Positions 16,601 to 25,180 are shown, numbered from the stretch's first letter. The stretch: 64,000 bases of DNA from W0P28-013 sp963658575 (GCA_963658575.1 CAVKQB010000004.1:18805-82804); one strand, 5' to 3'. The notes: generated from the sequence alone by a model not told the origin. Made by a program: numbers and translations.

Positions 16601-17902
16601 ATGGGTTATCTTTTTTCGTCCGAATCTGTATCGGAAGGGCATCCCGACAAGGTTGCCGACCAAATTTCAGACGCCATTCTCGACAAACTGCTGGCGTTTG
16701 ACCCCGAATCGCACGTGGCGTGCGAAACATTTGTTACCACAGGCCAAGTAGTGATTGGCGGCGAGGTAACGTCGAAGGCCTACATCGACATGCAGGGCGT
16801 GGCGCGCGACACGGTGCGCCGCATAGGCTACACCAAAAGCGAGTACAAGTTCGAAGCCGAGAGTTGCGGCGTGCTGTCGGCCATTCACGAGCAGTCGGTC
16901 GACATCAACCGTGGCGTGGCGCAAGGCGACAAGTTGGCGCAAGGCGCAGGCGACCAAGGCATGATGTTTGGTTACGCCACCAACGAGACGGCCAATTACA
17001 TGCCGCTCACCATCGACCTTGCGCATCAACTGTTGATAGAGTTGGCCGATATCCGCAAGCACACTACGCTGATGCCTTATCTGCGCCCCGATGCCAAAAG
17101 TCAGGTTACCGTGGAATATGGCGACGACAATCGTCCGCAGCGCATTCACACCATCGTCGTCTCGACACAGCACGACGAATTCATCGCACCAGCAGCCGCC
17201 ACACCCGAAGCGCAAGCCGAGGCCGACCGTGCCATGCAAACCAAGATTCACAACGATGTACGGACGATACTCATTCCGCGCGTGATAGCCAAACATCCCG
17301 AATATCGCCCCTATTTCGACGACGCATACACGCTCTTGGTCAATCCTACGGGCAAGTTTGTGATTGGTGGCCCGCACGGCGACACAGGCCTCACGGGGCG
17401 CAAAATCATAGTCGATACCTACGGCGGCAAAGGCGCACACGGCGGCGGCGCATTTTCGGGCAAAGACCCGTCGAAAGTCGATCGCTCGGCGGCTTATGCG
17501 GCACGCCACATCGCCAAAAACATGGTAGCCGCCGGCTTGGCCGACGAGGTGCTGGTGCAAGTGTCGTATGCCATAGGCGTGGCGCAGCCGTTGAACATCT
17601 ACATCAACACCTACGGCACGGCGCGTGTGGCTCTGACCGACAGCGAGATAGCGCAACGAATAGTCACGCTGTTCGACTTGCGCCCAGGAGCCATCGAACG
17701 CGACCTGAAACTGCGCGCTCCCATCTACTCCGAAACGGCGGCCTACGGCCATTTCGGGCGGAAAAACGAAATCGTTACAAAGCACTTCAGTTCGCCCTAC
17801 AACACGCCCCACGACATCGACCTCGACGTTGAACTGTTCACTTGGGAAAAACTCGACTGCGTGGACAAACTGCGCAAGGCGTTCGCCATCGAAGGGAAGT
17901 AG
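16601..17902 (+). CDS. metK: S-adenosylmethionine synthetase
   Basis: A 433-residue MetK that makes S-adenosylmethionine from methionine and ATP in the cytoplasm. Signature motifs: 'SEGHPDKVADQISDAILD', 'GAGDQGMMFGYATNE', the glycine-rich loop 'GGAFSGKDPSKVDRSAAY'. It is longer than the roughly 385-residue E. coli enzyme because of insertions around 190-225 and near the C-terminus, normal for Bacteroidetes. The leader carries a SAM-II riboswitch, so the product of the enzyme feeds back on its own synthesis. Confidence 0.97.
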   Translation: MGYLFSSESVSEGHPDKVADQISDAILDKLLAFDPESHVACETFVTTGQVVIGGEVTSKAYIDMQGVARDTVRRIGYTKSEYKFEAESCGVLSAIHEQSVDINRGVAQGDKLAQGAGDQGMMFGYATNETANYMPLTIDLAHQLLIELADIRKHTTLMPYLRPDAKSQVTVEYGDDNRPQRIHTIVVSTQHDEFIAPAAATPEAQAEADRAMQTKIHNDVRTILIPRVIAKHPEYRPYFDDAYTLLVNPTGKFVIGGPHGDTGLTGRKIIVDTYGGKGAHGGGAFSGKDPSKVDRSAAYAARHIAKNMVAAGLADEVLVQVSYAIGVAQPLNIYINTYGTARVALTDSEIAQRIVTLFDLRPGAIERDLKLRAPIYSETAAYGHFGRKNEIVTKHFSSPYNTPHDIDLDVELFTWEKLDCVDKLRKAFAIEGK

Positions 17903-17949
17903 CCACAAGCAGTTTCGATAGTTTAACCCAATCATCAGGAGTTTCGACA

Positions 17950-18078
17950 ATGGCGATGCCCAAACCACGTTACACAACACCCGAAGAGTGGCAGGAAATG
18001 GTCAATTCTCCGAGTTGGCAGGAATACAAACGGAAAATGCTGGCGACGGGCAGGGTCGTGTATGGTCCGGGGCTATAG
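17950..18078 (+). CDS. Small protein of unknown function after metK
   Basis: A 42-residue reading frame starting at ATG 17950 ('MAMPKPRYTTPEEWQEMV', ending 'ATGRVVYGPGL'). It begins 47 nt after metK on the same strand and has no promoter box of its own, so it could be a metK co-transcript. It is rich in Trp/Tyr and charged residues, like a short folded or peptide-binding protein. No family is recognised; the evidence is only codon-like composition and position. Confidence 0.4.
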   Translation: MAMPKPRYTTPEEWQEMVNSPSWQEYKRKMLATGRVVYGPGL

Positions 18079-18155
18079 AAAGTCGCAGAGGAAATTGTTT
18101 CATTTTTTTGTTCGTTTTTTTTCGGCAGTCTGCAGTTTTTTTACAAAAAAATTAC

Positions 18156-18182
18156 AGGTCTAAAAATTTAGACCTAACTTTG
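18156..18182 (+). promoter_or_regulatory. Promoter with 20-bp palindromic operator for DUF4160/DUF2442-HTH pair
   Basis: AGGTCTAAA (18156-18164), AA, TTTAGACCT (18167-18175) is a perfect 20-bp palindrome. Its last T is the first base of the -7 box TAACTTTG (18175-18182). It occupies the spacer and -33 region, where a bound repressor would block RNA polymerase. The HTH protein encoded two genes downstream is the natural candidate to bind it. The first ATG is 23 nt after the -7 box. Confidence 0.72.
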
Positions 18183-18205
18183 CCACGAAATCAAATCGAA
18201 AAAAG

Positions 18206-18442
18206 ATGCCAACGCTATTTACCATTTTTGGACTGCGCTTCTTTTTCTATTCCGACGAACATTTGCCCATTCATGTGCACATCGAGAATGGCGATGGGCG
18301 CGCCAAAATAAGCGTTGAACCAGAAATTGCGCTCATCGAAAACAGAGGCATAAAACCCGCCGATTTGCGCAAAGCCATAGAAATTGTTGGCATTTACCAA
18401 GTTGAAATAATCGAAAAATGGCATGAATTTCATGGAGAATAG
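18206..18442 (+). CDS. DUF4160 protein (toxin-antitoxin-like pair, partner 1)
   Basis: A 78-residue protein with the DUF4160 pattern 'GLRFFFYSDEHLPIHVHIENG', then 'AKISVEPEIALIENRGIKPADLRKA' (broken here as AKISVEPEIAL and ENRGIKPADL). DUF4160 genes are commonly found next to DUF2442 genes, as here, in small two-gene modules that behave like toxin-antitoxin or selfish cassettes; the biochemical activity is not established. It overlaps the downstream gene by 20 nt, so translation is coupled. Confidence 0.82.
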   Translation: MPTLFTIFGLRFFFYSDEHLPIHVHIENGDGRAKISVEPEIALIENRGIKPADLRKAIEIVGIYQVEIIEKWHEFHGE

Positions 18443-18866
18443 CACTACGACAGAAAAAATCGGCAAGATATGGTTCGGCAACGATCGTATCTATATGCGT
18501 ACCGTAGCGGGCGACGAATATAGTCGTCCACTCGAGGCATTTCCACGACTAAAAGAGGCCTGCGAAAGCGAACGCTACAACTTTGTAATTGGTCGGTTTG
18601 GCGACGATGTACGCTGGGAAAAGATAGACGAGGACATACATATCAGCAGTTTTTTCGACCACGACGAACCGCACTACGACAACGAAATAGCCGACATTTT
18701 CAACCATTTTCCACAACTGAATGTGTCGGAAGTGGCACGCTCGATGCACATAAACAAAAGTTTGCTCGCAAAATACATCTACGGCATGAAAAAGCCCAGC
18801 GACAAGCGCAAAGAACAAATCAAACAAGCCATTCACGCCCTTGGTCGCGAGTTAATGGCGGTATAA
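18423..18866 (+). CDS. DUF2442 protein with C-terminal helix-turn-helix (partner 2, likely autoregulator)
   Basis: A 147-residue protein. The N-terminal half (about 12-75) is DUF2442-like ('KIWFGNDRIYMRTVAGDEYSRPLEAFPRL', split at G). Residues about 92-140 look like a small HTH ('NVSEVARSMHINKSLLAKYIYGMKKPS' type: two helices with 'SEVARSMHINKSLLAKYI'). The start could be ATG 18423 or 18432; both overlap the DUF4160 gene. An HTH-bearing partner plus a palindrome on the shared promoter suggests it acts as the antitoxin or repressor. A bidirectional terminator follows. Confidence 0.82.
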   Translation: MNFMENSTTTEKIGKIWFGNDRIYMRTVAGDEYSRPLEAFPRLKEACESERYNFVIGRFGDDVRWEKIDEDIHISSFFDHDEPHYDNEIADIFNHFPQLNVSEVARSMHINKSLLAKYIYGMKKPSDKRKEQIKQAIHALGRELMAV

Positions 18867-18887
18867 TTTGCCCAAACCATCGAAAAA

Positions 18888-18920
18888 AAACGGCTCTCAA
18901 ACACTGTTTGAGAGCCGTTT
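18888..18920. terminator. Bidirectional terminator
   Basis: A 16-base arm, AAACGGCTCTCAAACA (18888-18903), is the exact complement of 18905-18920. It lies between the DUF2442 gene and the convergent Ig-like protein gene, with an A-run on the left (T-run for the leftward transcript). Confidence 0.88.
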
Positions 18921-18937
18921 GGTTGTTGTTGCGCCGG

Positions 18938-21175
18938 CTATTTCACGATTTTGAGCGTGCCTTGCTCGGAGCAGATGATGTAGATGCTGCGGTCGAACGC
19001 TGTGATGTCGATATCGGCAGTGCTTTCGGCCAACACAAGGCCAGTTACGCTGCAGATGCGAATCGGCACATTGTTGGCATTGCGAACCACGCCATCGACA
19101 TAGGTTACACCGTCGATTGCAGGCGTTTCGATGAGGCCGTCGGGATCGTCAGGGTCATCGGGATCGTCGGGGTCGTCAATTGGGTCGTCGTCGCTGGTGG
19201 TTTGCAGCAGTTTGCGGTATATCTGCAGGGCGGTTTGGTTGCTCGTGTAGTTGCAGAAGGTTTTGTTGTTGCCGTTGAACTGTATGCGTCCCAGTAGGGC
19301 GTTGGTGCTGGCTATGACCACGCTGTCGCCGCCGTTGCAAAACTCGATAGTCCACGTTTGTGTGCCTTCGCCCTTCACTTGCAGATTTTTGACGGTGTCG
19401 GCGCGCAAGGCCAACTCTTCGCTCACGTCGAGTCCGAGGTCATCGACCGTCCACTGCTTCACCAAAATTTTCCATTTGCCGCCTGCGACTGCCACCAGAT
19501 GCACCTCTTCGGCACCCCATGCGCCGATGCTATCGCCCGCGCGGACAATCTCGGTCGATGGCGTAGCGATGCGTCCGATGCCTTTTTCGGTCAATTCGAA
19601 CTCGCCCGACACGCGGTTGTATTTTTCGCACACAAGCACCACGGTGTCGTTGGTGTGCAGTTCGTCCAACGTTTTCACTTTGTAGTAGAGGTCGCGCCCT
19701 GCGAAAATATCATGCTTCGTTACGGTTACTTGGCACGATGCTTTCACTTCGGGATTGGCGGTGCTTGTTACTGTAATGGTGGCGTTGCCCGGTGCCACGG
19801 CTGTAACCATGCCCGCCTCGACGGTGGCAACGGCCGTATTGCTGCTGCTCCAAGTTACGGCTTTGTAGGTGGCATTCGCAGGCTCGAACGACACGTTCAG
19901 TTTGTGCGTTGTCTCCTCTTCGAGCGTAAGTTTGGTGGAATCGATCGCAAGGCTTGTGAGTTCCACATCGTCGAACGCCTTGGTCAAAGCCCAAACGAAC
20001 GACACTTTTTTGAAATAGTGCGCTTTGCCGCCCGTTGCCCAAAGTCCGACATATTGGAAATTGCCTTCGATATTTACCGTGTCGTAAGCCGTAGCGTTGT
20101 CTTTCACATAGTCGAGTGTACCTACAATGTCGTTCTCGGTTACGGTTTTGTTCGTGCCGTTGTACAAATCGCTCACGCCGTTCCAAGCCACATTGGTGCC
20201 ATACACGTTGATGGTTCTGTCGGCGGTGTTGGCGGTTCCCCACTCGATGATGACTTGGCGGATATAGCCCACCGAATTGGTGTTGATAATGCCCGCTTGG
20301 TCGTTGCCAGAGCCGCCCGACAGTTTCATATTGCCGTTGTCGGTGGCAGTTTTGCCGGCATACACCGTTCCCGATATGCCTTTTTTGCCGCTCCAAGTAT
20401 TCGGTTGGCCGTCTTTCAGCGAATTGACGGTGATGCCCGTCGTGTCGGCGGTAATCACATCGCCCATCAGCACTTCGCCCGAAGCCGTGGTAACGGTAAT
20501 TTTGCAGGTGGCCGTTTTCGCACCATCGACGGTAGCGACGGTGATGGTGGCTTCGCCGTTGGTGAGTGCGGTAACGGTGCCATAGTCGTCGACCGAAGCC
20601 ACGCCGCTATTGGACGACGACCACGTTACGCACCTATTGTCGGCATCGGCCGGAGCGATGGTTGCCGCCAGCGTAACCGTCTGATTCACATAGATTTCAG
20701 CCTCTGCGGGGGCGAGTGTAACGCCCGTAACGGCAATCGGTGTCAGCCATGCGTATTCGATAATGTTTTGTGCGCCCGAGATGCCGTAGAAAGGTTGCGG
20801 CACGGTGCGTACGACCACTTTTTTGCCGATATTGTCGGGATTGTTGCACAGACTCAACGCTTGAACGGCCTCGTTGGTTTCGTCCGAAGTCATTTTCATC
20901 GGCATCCAATTGCTGCCGTAGATGTCGTCGGCCAAAGCGATTTGGCGGCATTGGTCGCTACTGGCGGTCGTGGTGTATTCGATTTTGCCTTTTTTGCCCT
21001 GTGTAGGCACGCCCACAACGAAGCCCTTGACCCACGTGAGTGTCTGATTGTAGCCGCTCTGCTGCTGCAAAGCGATGGCTTCGGCGCAGGTGTAGGGGTC
21101 GTCTTTGGTGCCTGTGCCAGCAAATGCCGCTGCGCAGAAAAGCGTGAGCGCAGCCCAACTGATAATTTTTTTCAT
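18938..21175 (-). CDS. Secreted Ig-like (BIG2) surface protein with DUF6359-like N-domain
   Basis: A 745-residue protein with a signal peptide ('KKIISWAALTLFCAAAFA'). Order of parts: an OB-fold/DUF6359-like region about 25-145 ('DPYTCAEAIALQQQ', 'TWVKGFVVGV', 'NPDNIGKKVVVR'); a bacterial Ig-like (BIG2) domain about 148-228 ('TWSSSNSGVASVD', 'GTVTALTNGEATITV'); a jelly-roll-like region 230-390; a second BIG2 domain about 400-478; a second beta region; an Asp-Pro repeat linker (DDP x5, around 668-685); and a short C-terminal sorting-like domain ('PIRICSVTGLVLAESTADI'). It is likely a cell-surface adhesion or carbohydrate-interacting protein; the role is inferred from domains only. Confidence 0.8.
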   Translation of the reverse strand: MKKIISWAALTLFCAAAFAGTGTKDDPYTCAEAIALQQQSGYNQTLTWVKGFVVGVPTQGKKGKIEYTTTASSDQCRQIALADDIYGSNWMPMKMTSDETNEAVQALSLCNNPDNIGKKVVVRTVPQPFYGISGAQNIIEYAWLTPIAVTGVTLAPAEAEIYVNQTVTLAATIAPADADNRCVTWSSSNSGVASVDDYGTVTALTNGEATITVATVDGAKTATCKITVTTASGEVLMGDVITADTTGITVNSLKDGQPNTWSGKKGISGTVYAGKTATDNGNMKLSGGSGNDQAGIINTNSVGYIRQVIIEWGTANTADRTINVYGTNVAWNGVSDLYNGTNKTVTENDIVGTLDYVKDNATAYDTVNIEGNFQYVGLWATGGKAHYFKKVSFVWALTKAFDDVELTSLAIDSTKLTLEEETTHKLNVSFEPANATYKAVTWSSSNTAVATVEAGMVTAVAPGNATITVTSTANPEVKASCQVTVTKHDIFAGRDLYYKVKTLDELHTNDTVVLVCEKYNRVSGEFELTEKGIGRIATPSTEIVRAGDSIGAWGAEEVHLVAVAGGKWKILVKQWTVDDLGLDVSEELALRADTVKNLQVKGEGTQTWTIEFCNGGDSVVIASTNALLGRIQFNGNNKTFCNYTSNQTALQIYRKLLQTTSDDDPIDDPDDPDDPDDPDGLIETPAIDGVTYVDGVVRNANNVPIRICSVTGLVLAESTADIDITAFDRSIYIICSEQGTLKIVK

Positions 21176-21286
21176 GATAAGATTTTGTTTGATTGTCGAA
21201 TTGTTGGTTCGTCGATTTGAAAAATAATTAGGTAATTGAATAATTGGATAATTAGATAATTAGATAATTGTCTTGCTACTTGCTAC

Positions 21287-21880
21287 TCATATCTTGCTAC
21301 TAACTTTAACCTTTTGCGGATTTTTCGCCAAAAAATCTTTCCAACTGCGATAGGGTTTGTCGGTGGCGGTGGGGTGCGCCGTCTGCAAATAGTGGCAATA
21401 GGCGGCTCCCAGCGCATCGGTGGCATCGAGTTGTTTGGGCAGTGCGGCGGCATCGAGTTTCAGCAAGCGGCAAAGCATGGCGGCCACCTGCTCTTTCGAG
21501 GCGGCGCCGTTGCCCGTGATGGCCATTTTTATCTTCAACGGCGCATATTCGGTTACGGGAATGTCGTGGGTGATGGCGGCCGCGATGGCCACGCCCTGCG
21601 CACGCCCAAGTTTGAGCATCGATTGCACATTTTTGCCAAAAAACGGCGCTTCGATAGCCAGTTCATCGGGTAGATAGCGCGCAATGACCGCCGACACCTC
21701 GACGAAAATGCGCTGCAACGAGAGGTACGGGTCGCGCACCTTGCGTATGTCGATAACGCCCAGCGCAGTGCATTCGGCCGTGCGCCCCACGATACGCAAA
21801 ATGCTGTATCCCATCACATTCGACCCCGGGTCGATGCCCAAAATGATGCGCTCTGGCGTCTCCGTTTCCATACGGTGCAA
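21287..21880 (-). CDS. ruvC: Holliday junction resolvase RuvC
   Basis: A 197-residue RuvC nuclease. It has the first catalytic Asp in 'ILGIDPGSNVMGYS' (D17), the Glu in 'LAIEAPFFGKN', and the C-terminal acidic pair in 'DATDALGAAYCH'. It cuts four-way DNA junctions with RuvAB in recombination repair. The N-terminus could begin at Met1 (21880) or Met4 (21871); a minus-strand -7-like TAATTTTG at 21889-21896 is so close that the shorter start is more likely. It is divergent from the SPOR lipoprotein operon. Confidence 0.95.
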   Translation of the reverse strand: MHRMETETPERIILGIDPGSNVMGYSILRIVGRTAECTALGVIDIRKVRDPYLSLQRIFVEVSAVIARYLPDELAIEAPFFGKNVQSMLKLGRAQGVAIAAAITHDIPVTEYAPLKIKMAITGNGAASKEQVAAMLCRLLKLDAAALPKQLDATDALGAAYCHYLQTAHPTATDKPYRSWKDFLAKNPQKVKVSSKI

Positions 21881-21911
21881 TTTTCTGCAAAATTACAAAA
21901 AAATGGCGAAT

Positions 21912-21943
21912 TTTGTTTCTATCGCGTTTTTTATGTATCTTTG
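21912..21943 (+). promoter_or_regulatory. Promoter of SPOR lipoprotein-rnz-TPR operon
   Basis: TTTG (21912-21915), a 20-nt spacer and TATCTTTG (21936-21943), 33 nt before the ATG of the lipoprotein. Both boxes and the spacing match consensus. Confidence 0.87.
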
Positions 21944-21976
21944 CCAATTAGAATTGAAACTAAAAAGAGTATCGAT

Positions 21977-22516
21977 ATGAAAATTGCGCACACACCGATT
22001 GTTTTGCTGACTGGCCTTGTGTTGGTACTCGGCTCATGCAAAGTACAGAATGCCCCTGGAGCCTACATTCCCGCCGAAGGCGAACGCCCCGCCAAAGAGA
22101 CATTGGCCAAAAAAGAGGAGCCAAAACCTGTCGAAACGCCCCAACCCGCCGAAGTTGCCGTAGCCGAAACGCCGGCCGTAGAACCAGCCGTTGAGCCCGC
22201 CAAAGAGGCGGCTCCTGCCGTAGTCGAACCCGAAAAAGAGGTTACACGCACCGAAGTGTTCAGCGTTGTCGAGGGCGAATCGGACACCGATTTGAAAACC
22301 TACCACGTGGTTATCGGCAGTTTCAAGAGCCAAGAAAACGCCCAACGGCTGCAGGCACGCATGCGCCCCGACTACAAGCCAGTCATTGTCATCAACGAAC
22401 ACGGCATGTACCGTGTGCTGCTCGCCTCGTACGACGACTACGCATCGGCCAAACAGAAGATAAACGACATCAAGGCGCAGTTTGCCGACGCATGGGTGCT
22501 TGTGCAGAAAAAATAG
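21977..22516 (+). CDS. SPOR-domain lipoprotein
   Basis: A 179-residue protein. The lipobox 'LVLVLGSC' puts the lipidated Cys at 21. A Pro/Glu/Ala-rich flexible linker (about 35-90) follows, then a C-terminal SPOR domain (about 105-178: 'TYHVVIGSFKSQENAQRL', 'YRVLLASYDDYASAKQKI'). SPOR domains bind denuded peptidoglycan glycan strands, so this is likely an outer-membrane lipoprotein tethered to septal or remodelled cell wall. ATG 21977 is chosen because it gives the signal peptide and follows the promoter; the frame is open further upstream. Confidence 0.88.
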   Translation: MKIAHTPIVLLTGLVLVLGSCKVQNAPGAYIPAEGERPAKETLAKKEEPKPVETPQPAEVAVAETPAVEPAVEPAKEAAPAVVEPEKEVTRTEVFSVVEGESDTDLKTYHVVIGSFKSQENAQRLQARMRPDYKPVIVINEHGMYRVLLASYDDYASAKQKINDIKAQFADAWVLVQKK

Positions 22517-22526
22517 GCACCAATCC

Positions 22527-23441
22527 ATGGAAACGGTGAAACTCACCATACTTGGGTCGGGCTCGGCCACGCCGACACCGCAGCGTTTCCACACGGCGCA
22601 ACTGCTCGAAATGCGCAACAAGCAATTTCTGATAGATTGTGGCGAAGGTACGCAAAATAGGCTGATACAGAGTGGCTTACACACGGCTCGGCTCAACCAC
22701 ATATTCATCTCGCATCTGCATGGCGACCACTGTTTCGGGCTGATGGGACTGATTTCGACCCTTGGCATGTTGGGGCGCACACGCGACATCGAGATACACG
22801 CGCAGCCCGATTTGGAGCGACTGCTGCTGCCGCAAATCGACTATTTTTGCAGCGATTTCCCGTTTCGCATCAATTTTCATCCGTTCAATCCACGCAAATC
22901 GGAAATCATCTACGACGACCGCAGCCTGACGGTAACCACCATTCCGCTGAAACACCGCGTGCCGTGTGCCGGTTTTCTGTTCGAAGAGAAGGCCACCGAA
23001 CGCCATCTCGTGCGCGCCATGGCCGATGCCTACGGCGTTCCCATCAGTCAGTTTAGAGCCATAAAAGCCGGTGCCGACTTTGTAACGCCCGACGGACAGA
23101 CCGTGCCCAACGACCGCCTGACCACGTCCCCCGATCCGCCACGCCGATTTGCCTACATTTCGGACACCGCCTACCTCGAAAAAATTGTGCCGATGATTGC
23201 TGGTGTCGATTGCCTCTATCACGAAGCCACCTTCCTGAACGACGACACAGCACGCTGCCAAGCCACGTTACACAGCACAGCCGCGCAAGCCGCTACCATC
23301 GCACGCATGGCGCACGTCGGGCGGCTCGTCATCGGGCACTACTCGGCGCGCCACCGCGACATTGCGCCGTTTCTCGACGAAGCGCGCGCCATATTTCCCA
23401 ACACTATCGGTGCCACCGATGGATTGACAATCGAATTTTGA
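22527..23441 (+). CDS. rnz: Ribonuclease Z
   Basis: A 304-residue metallo-beta-lactamase-fold enzyme. The zinc-binding HLHGDH is at 63-68, with further ligands in 'RFAYISDTAY' (Asp) and 'GHYSARH' (His). It has 'LGSGSATPTPQRFHTAQLL' at the start, typical of RNase Z. It cuts the 3' trailer of tRNA precursors. ATG 22527, 10 nt after the lipoprotein stop, gives the family N-terminus. The next gene begins 2 nt after its stop, so all three genes are one operon. Confidence 0.95.
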   Translation: METVKLTILGSGSATPTPQRFHTAQLLEMRNKQFLIDCGEGTQNRLIQSGLHTARLNHIFISHLHGDHCFGLMGLISTLGMLGRTRDIEIHAQPDLERLLLPQIDYFCSDFPFRINFHPFNPRKSEIIYDDRSLTVTTIPLKHRVPCAGFLFEEKATERHLVRAMADAYGVPISQFRAIKAGADFVTPDGQTVPNDRLTTSPDPPRRFAYISDTAYLEKIVPMIAGVDCLYHEATFLNDDTARCQATLHSTAAQAATIARMAHVGRLVIGHYSARHRDIAPFLDEARAIFPNTIGATDGLTIEF

Positions 23442-23443
23442 CT

Positions 23444-24838
23444 ATGAAACGGCTCGTTTTCGGCATATTGGCGTGTTTGCTTGCCACTGCGCTGGGCGCA
23501 CAAAAAGCAGAAGATGCTACACGGCTTTTCGACGAAGGACGCTACGCCGAAGCCGCCCAAGCCAACCAATCGCTGCTGAAAAAGAAGCCCCACGACGGGC
23601 TGCTGCACTTTCGGCTGGCACGCTGCCTGATAGAACTCAATCGGGAAAACGAAGCACTCGAACATCTGCAAACTGCTGCTGACAACGGTTTCGCGAAAGC
23701 CTACCGCTACATAGGCGACCTGCGCTTTGCCGACTATTTTTTTGCCGAAGCCGCCGAAGCATACACGCATTGGCTGGCCGAAGGCGACATGGACGACACC
23801 ACACGAACGCACTACACCGAACGGCTGCGGCAAGCCCAATTGGGCGAGCAATTGTTGCAGCGTGTCGAAGATATTGCGCTGATTGACAGCACGATAGCAG
23901 CGAAAAACGATTTCGTCGCACACGTAACACTTCCGCACGAAACGGGCGCATTTTTTGCGTCGGGCGATGGGCTCGTCGGATTCGAAGCAGGGCGAAAAGA
24001 CCGCCGCTACCTCACACTGGCCGAAAACGGGCAGACCGACCTGTGGTCGTGCGACAATCTGATGGGCGAATGGAGTGCGCCACGGCCGCTTTCGGCGACG
24101 CTCAACTCCGACCGCAACGAAAATTTCCCCTTCGTCGCCGCCGACGGCATCACCATCTATTTCGGTTCCGAAGGGCACGACGGACTGGGCGGCTACGACA
24201 TTTTCGTAGCGCGCTACAACAGCGAACGCAACGACTATATGTCGCCACAAAACGTGGGAATGCCTTTCAACTCGACGGGCAACGACTACATGATGGCATT
24301 CGACGAGACGGCTGGCATCGGCTGGTTTGTTACCGACCGTTTCCGCACCGACGACAGCGTGGCCATCTACCGTTTCAAGCCCAATGAACAACGGATTATC
24401 GTGCGCGATAGCACCGACGACGGTCGGCGTGCAGCCGCCAAAATGCAACGCTTCAGGCACGCCAATGCGCCGCAAGAATCCGTCCTGCCCGACAAACTAT
24501 TGCAAAGCTCCGAACAGTGGCATTTTGTGGTGAACGACACCACCATCTACACCGCCACAAGTGATTTTGTGAGCGACGAGGCGCGCGCCGAATTTGAGCA
24601 ATTGCAGTCGCTGCAACTGCAAATAGCGCAAAAGCGTTTCACACTGCAAGCCAAACGCGAACTGTGGCAAATAACCGACGATCCTCGCGAGCGCGCCGCC
24701 CTTGCCGCCGACATCTTGTCGATTGAGCGCGCCATGCGCCAACTCGAAAACGAAGCACAAGCGTGCGAAAAACGCATCCGCCACACCGAAACCGAAGCGT
24801 TGCGCTCCGCGCAGTTTTCGTGCTGCGCACGTTTCTAA
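23444..24838 (+). CDS. Periplasmic TPR-PD40 protein
   Basis: A 464-residue protein with a signal peptide ('KRLVFGILACLLATALGA'), three TPR-like helical hairpins (about 22-130: 'ATRLFDEGRYAEAAQANQ', 'LHFRLARCLIELNRENEAL'), a PD40/WD40-like propeller-type segment (about 165-300: 'DGITIYFGSEGHDGLGGYDIFVARY', broken at G) and a C-terminal coiled coil (about 375-440). The TPR-PD40 layout is shared with PorE/SprE-type gliding and secretion proteins, but the OmpA-like domain of PorE is missing. The last dozen residues ('LRSAQFSCCARF') are encoded by a dispersed intergenic repeat. Confidence 0.8.
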   Translation: MKRLVFGILACLLATALGAQKAEDATRLFDEGRYAEAAQANQSLLKKKPHDGLLHFRLARCLIELNRENEALEHLQTAADNGFAKAYRYIGDLRFADYFFAEAAEAYTHWLAEGDMDDTTRTHYTERLRQAQLGEQLLQRVEDIALIDSTIAAKNDFVAHVTLPHETGAFFASGDGLVGFEAGRKDRRYLTLAENGQTDLWSCDNLMGEWSAPRPLSATLNSDRNENFPFVAADGITIYFGSEGHDGLGGYDIFVARYNSERNDYMSPQNVGMPFNSTGNDYMMAFDETAGIGWFVTDRFRTDDSVAIYRFKPNEQRIIVRDSTDDGRRAAAKMQRFRHANAPQESVLPDKLLQSSEQWHFVVNDTTIYTATSDFVSDEARAEFEQLQSLQLQIAQKRFTLQAKRELWQITDDPRERAALAADILSIERAMRQLENEAQACEKRIRHTETEALRSAQFSCCARF

Positions 24839-24940
24839 TTGTTTCTAAGTTTTTCGCGCTTCGCGCGGTTTCTATTTGATTAGTAGCAAGACACAAGTAG
24901 CAAGTCGCAAGACAAAATTAGGAATGAGGAGTTTTTTTGC

Positions 24941-25001
24941 GCGTTCTCTCCCCCTGCTGCGTAGCAGATAGGGGGAGTACCTGCGAAGCAGGGGTAGGGG
25001 T
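24941..25001 (+). repeat. Dispersed GCGAAGCAGG hairpin element, copy 2
   Basis: It begins with TTCTCTCCCCCTGCTGCG, passes a CTGCTGCGTAGCAG hairpin, then GGGGGAGTACC and the CCTGCGAAGCAGG hairpin, and ends GGGTAGGGG. It is nearly identical to the copy at 50791-50851 and shares its second half with 2542-2569. Confidence 0.78.
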
Positions 25002-25180
25002 TTATTTCAATTAAAAATGAATAATTAAGAATTAAGAATTAAAATTAGACACAAGACACAAGTAGCAAGACACAAGAAAATTATTTAATTACTCAATTTC
25101 CAATTATTCAATTAATTTTCAAATAACCAAATAACCAAATCTCCAAATGCATGATGAGAAACAAAACCAACGCCACCAAC

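Noticed and set aside
21229..21286. Possible CRISPR-like tandem repeats in the AT-rich 'ataattagataattg' words (also 25070-25365)
   Set aside because: The units are short, degenerate and have no spacers or cas genes; they are simple AT-rich words.
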